Source: Halorubrum sp. 2020YC2
GTDB taxonomy: Archaea; Halobacteriota; Halobacteria; Halobacteriales; Haloferacaceae
Reading direction: 5' to 3'
Length of the DNA: 64,000 nucleotides
Assembly (NCBI RefSeq): GCF_018623055.1
Contig: NZ_CP076019.1
Span: 2,108,001-2,172,000, forward strand
Of the stretch, positions 61,705-64,000 are shown one piece after another. The position numbers and the translations under genes were made by a program. The first letter of the stretch is position 1; every line of letters starts with the position of its first letter. The notes beneath the pieces were generated by a model. That model was not told the DNA's origin and made no database searches. It saw nothing but the letters and a program-made list of their open reading frames with translations.

Positions 61705-61881
61705 ATGCCCGACGAGGCGACCGACGCGGCGGTGGAACGCTTCCTCGATAGAGCCGCGGCCGCGCTCGACGACTACGACGAGGGGTACGCCGACGCGGAC
61801 GCGACGCTGGCGACCCTACGCACGCACGTCGACGAGCTGTCCGCGAGCGTCGAGGAGAACGGAGACGACGGAGAGTCGTAG
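61705..61881 (+). CDS. 58-aa acidic helical protein
   Basis: PDEATDAAVERFLDRAAAALDDYDEGY...ATLATLRTHVDELSASVEE: two amphipathic helices, very acidic, stop TAG 61879-61881. TATA GACATAAACC (61672-61681) is about 28 nt upstream. Small paired-helix proteins of this kind are common in haloarchaea. Function unknown. Confidence 0.65.
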   Translation: MPDEATDAAVERFLDRAAAALDDYDEGYADADATLATLRTHVDELSASVEENGDDGES

Positions 61882-61924
61882 CCGGAGGATCCGGAGCGGC
61901 CGCGGGAGTGCGCCGCCGGATCCG

Positions 61925-62725
61925 CTACGGCCCGGCTCCGATCAGCTCTCGGACGCGACCGACGTACTCCGCGAAGGCGGCGTCGCCGCGCCGGCGCGGG
62001 CGCTCGACGTCGACGTCGACGACCTCGCGGACGCGGCCGGGGTCGGCCGCCATCACGACGACCCGGTCCGCGAGCGTCACCGCCTCCGCCACGTCGTGCG
62101 TGACGAAGAGGACGGTCTTCCCCGTCGACGCCCACACGTCGAGTAGCTCCCGCTGGAGCATCTCGCGCGTCTGCGCGTCGACCGCGCCGAACGGCTCGTC
62201 CATCAGGAGGAGGTCCGGGTCGACCGCGAGCGACCGGGCGATGGCGACGCGCTGTTTCATCCCGCCCGACAGCGATTTCGGGTAGGCGTCGCGGAACTCC
62301 GTCAGCCCGACGAGGTCGAGCATCTCCTCGACCCGCGCCTCGCGCTCGTCCGGCGAGCGGTCGCTCCGTTCGAGTCCGAACCCGACGTTCTCCGCGACGG
62401 TGAGCCACGGGAACAGGTGGTACTCTTGAAACACCACGCCCATGTCCGTCGTCGGGCCCGTGACCTCCGTCCCGTCGAGGAGGACGCGCCCGTCCGTCGC
62501 CCCTGTCAGCCCGGCGACGATCCGGAACAGCGTCGTCTTCCCGCAGCCCGACGGCCCGACGAGGCAGACGAACTCCCCGTCAGCGACCGAGAACGACACG
62601 TCGTCGAGCGCGCGCACCGAGGCGCCGTCGCCGGGATACGTCTTCCCGACCCCGTCGAGCGCGACGCTCGCCGCCGCGGCGGAGAGGGAGGCGCCGTCGG
62701 ATCCGACCGGATCGTCGCCGTTCAC
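61925..62725 (-). CDS. NitT/TauT-type ABC transporter ATP-binding protein (second system)
   Basis: 266 aa, GTG start (62723-62725) overlapping the permease stop (GTGA). Walker A GPSGCGKTT (about 54-62), Q-loop VVFQEYHLFPWLTV, signature LSGGMKQR, Walker B LLLMDEPFGAVD, H-loop VLFVTHDVAEA. Closest to SsuB/TauB. Last gene of a binding-protein / permease / ATPase operon in the usual A-C-B order. Confidence 0.95.
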   Translation of the reverse strand: MNGDDPVGSDGASLSAAAASVALDGVGKTYPGDGASVRALDDVSFSVADGEFVCLVGPSGCGKTTLFRIVAGLTGATDGRVLLDGTEVTGPTTDMGVVFQEYHLFPWLTVAENVGFGLERSDRSPDEREARVEEMLDLVGLTEFRDAYPKSLSGGMKQRVAIARSLAVDPDLLLMDEPFGAVDAQTREMLQRELLDVWASTGKTVLFVTHDVAEAVTLADRVVVMAADPGRVREVVDVDVERPRRRGDAAFAEYVGRVRELIGAGP

Positions 62726-63525
62726 GCCCGCCACGCCAGAACCCTCCGTTCGACCGCGCGGAACGCCACGTCGACGAGCAGGAACATCAGGCTCAACACG
62801 AGGATGTACGCGATCGCCCGGTCGACGCGCAGGTTGTTGCTGGCGCGGATGATCTCGCGGCCGACCCCGGGGACGCCGAATATCTCCGAGGCGACGACGA
62901 GCATCCAGCACCGCCCCAGTCCGGTCCGGATCCCGGTCATGATGCCCGGCATCGACGCCGGCAGGACGATCGACCGGACCGCGTCGAGGTCGCCGCGGAC
63001 CCCGAGCGTCCGCCCCACGTCGAGGAGGTCCTCGCTCACGCCCTCCACGGCGCCGTACGCCGCGTAGAAGTTGATCCAGAACGCGCCGACCGCGATGATG
63101 AATGCCGCGCCCCAGTCGTTGATCCCGAACCACGCGATGGCGAAGCCGATGAGCGCGAGCGGCGGGACCGGGCGCAGCGTCCGGACGAGCGGCGCCGTCA
63201 GGTCGTCCAGCAGCCGGCTCCAGCCGAACGCGACGCCGGCGGCGACGCCGAGGCCCGTCCCGGCGATCGTGCCGGGGATCCAGTGGCCGACGCTCTGGAG
63301 CAGCGCCGCCGTCATGTCGCCCGAGGCGAGTTCGCTCGCGAACGCCCCGGCGACCGCGACCGGCGAGGGGAGGACGAACGGGTCCTGCGTGAGCGAGACG
63401 CCGTGCCAGACGAGGAGGAACCCCGCGACGCCGACCGCCCCGCGGAGCAGCCGCCGGCCGTCGCCGAGTCCGACGCTCGCGAACCCCTCCTCGCTGCCGA
63501 CGGGCGATCCGGTTTCGGTCGCCAT
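62722..63525 (-). CDS. NitT/TauT-type ABC transporter permease (second system)
   Basis: 267 aa, six helices. The EAA loop region is LLDVGRTLGVRGDLDAVRSIVLPASMPGIMTGIRTGLG (about 171-208). TauC/SsuC-like. The start overlaps the stop of the substrate-binding gene by 1 bp. Works with the ATPase at 61925. Confidence 0.93.
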   Translation of the reverse strand: MATETGSPVGSEEGFASVGLGDGRRLLRGAVGVAGFLLVWHGVSLTQDPFVLPSPVAVAGAFASELASGDMTAALLQSVGHWIPGTIAGTGLGVAAGVAFGWSRLLDDLTAPLVRTLRPVPPLALIGFAIAWFGINDWGAAFIIAVGAFWINFYAAYGAVEGVSEDLLDVGRTLGVRGDLDAVRSIVLPASMPGIMTGIRTGLGRCWMLVVASEIFGVPGVGREIIRASNNLRVDRAIAYILVLSLMFLLVDVAFRAVERRVLAWRA

Positions 63526-64000
63526 CAGAGCGAGTCGTACACCTCGAGGTCGAATATCGCGTCGTTCGACAGCTGCTCGTCGATCTGATCGTTCCCGGCC
63601 GCGAACTCGGAGAACACCTGCGTCGCGTCCGTGATCTCGTTGGGGTCGGTGATGAAGTTCGACAGCGGCGAGTCGAGCGCGTTCCGCGCGCGCTCGACGG
63701 GCATCCCGATCCCCTCGTTGACGTGTTCGGCCGTCGCGTCCGGGCTCTCCTCGATGAACTCGGTCGCGCGGACGTGCTGTTCGAGGAACTGCGCCGCGAG
63801 CGGCGAGTCACGCACCGCGTCGCTCATCAGGGTGACCGCGGCGGGCTGGCCGGGGAGGACCTCGGCCGCGGTCCGGAGTATCGTCACGGACGAGTCCTCC
63901 GCCTGCGCGATGGTCGGCACCGGCTCCATGATCGAGGTGCCGTCTATCTCGCCGTTGGCGATCGCCTGATACACCGCGTCGGCGCCGTTGATCTCGATTA
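63525..64000 (-). CDS. ABC transporter substrate-binding protein (second system), 5' part outside window
   Basis: 158 codons visible, open to the right edge. EINGADAVYQAIANGEIDGTSIMEPVPT followed by AAEVLPGQPAAVTLMS is the lobe-closing region of NMT1/SsuA-type proteins. It ends in EVYDSL. The N-terminal half and any lipobox lie outside. The substrate (nitrate, sulfonate, taurine or similar) cannot be told. Confidence 0.9.
   Translation of the reverse strand, partial: IEINGADAVYQAIANGEIDGTSIMEPVPTIAQAEDSSVTILRTAAEVLPGQPAAVTLMSDAVRDSPLAAQFLEQHVRATEFIEESPDATAEHVNEGIGMPVERARNALDSPLSNFITDPNEITDATQVFSEFAAGNDQIDEQLSNDAIFDLEVYDSL

Overview
The window is a chromosomal segment of a high-GC halophilic archaeon (class Halobacteria). 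The proteins are strongly acidic, many starts lie 25-35 nt below a TATA-like box with no Shine-Dalgarno (leaderless genes), and several families are typically haloarchaeal: bacterio-opsin-activator-type HTH regulators, DUF2270, DUF4013, Tat lipoproteins, PDCD5 and NMD3. A Halorubrum-like genus is a guess from base composition and gene style, not a measurement.

Layout. 1-3.5 kb: succinate dehydrogenase operon (sdhC-D-B-A, minus strand; sdhA runs off the left edge). 3.7-6.2 kb: cold-shock protein, then a TetR regulator with a perfect palindrome on its start codon, coupled to an MFS exporter. 6.2-6.5 kb: structured non-coding element A. 6.7-14.9 kb: ribosomal protein L11, membrane proteins, UspA, a HerA-like ATPase, an M28 peptidase and a beta-propeller lipoprotein. 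15.0-16.9 kb: a decayed IS200/IS605 element (tnpA start codon lost, tnpB with an early stop). 16.9-22.7 kb: lipoprotein, two HTH regulators, aldo/keto reductase, acyltransferase. 22.8-30.7 kb: transglutaminase / DUF58 / membrane-protein operon with a convergent MoxR ATPase. 31-32.5 kb: DJ-1/PfpI protein next to an Nmad3-like protein. 32.7-36.6 kb: NitT/TauT-type ABC transporter with an extra substrate-binding-like protein lacking any export signal. 37.2-37.8 kb: element B, a long array of small palindromes. 37.8-49.3 kb: CNNM/CBS protein, HisS, chemotaxis transducer with its binding protein, PP-loop protein, PDCD5, NMD3 and an XPD-like helicase. 49.4-51.2 kb: an apparently intact IS200/IS605 element. 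51.3-64 kb: broken DUF302 gene, UspA plus APC transporter, tRNA-Glu with tandem copies of its 3' end, peptidases, XTP/dITP pyrophosphatase, class III aminotransferase, Hsp20, DeoC, and a second NitT/TauT-type ABC transporter cut by the right edge.

The strongest unexplained signal is element B (37161-37790). It is a second, inverted copy of element A (6216-6514) that has gained about 13 perfect or near-perfect palindromes. Nearly all have a three-base loop closed by C-G, and they are joined by short 5-6 nt spacers (GACAG four times, TGGCA three times). Two palindromes of the same build sit inside the left end of the intact IS200/IS605 element. This resembles bacterial REP/BIME arrays, except that the spacers are conserved while the stems differ. 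Other points of interest are the 106-bp repeats beside tRNA-Glu, the signal-less binding-protein homologue and the Nmad3-like gene.
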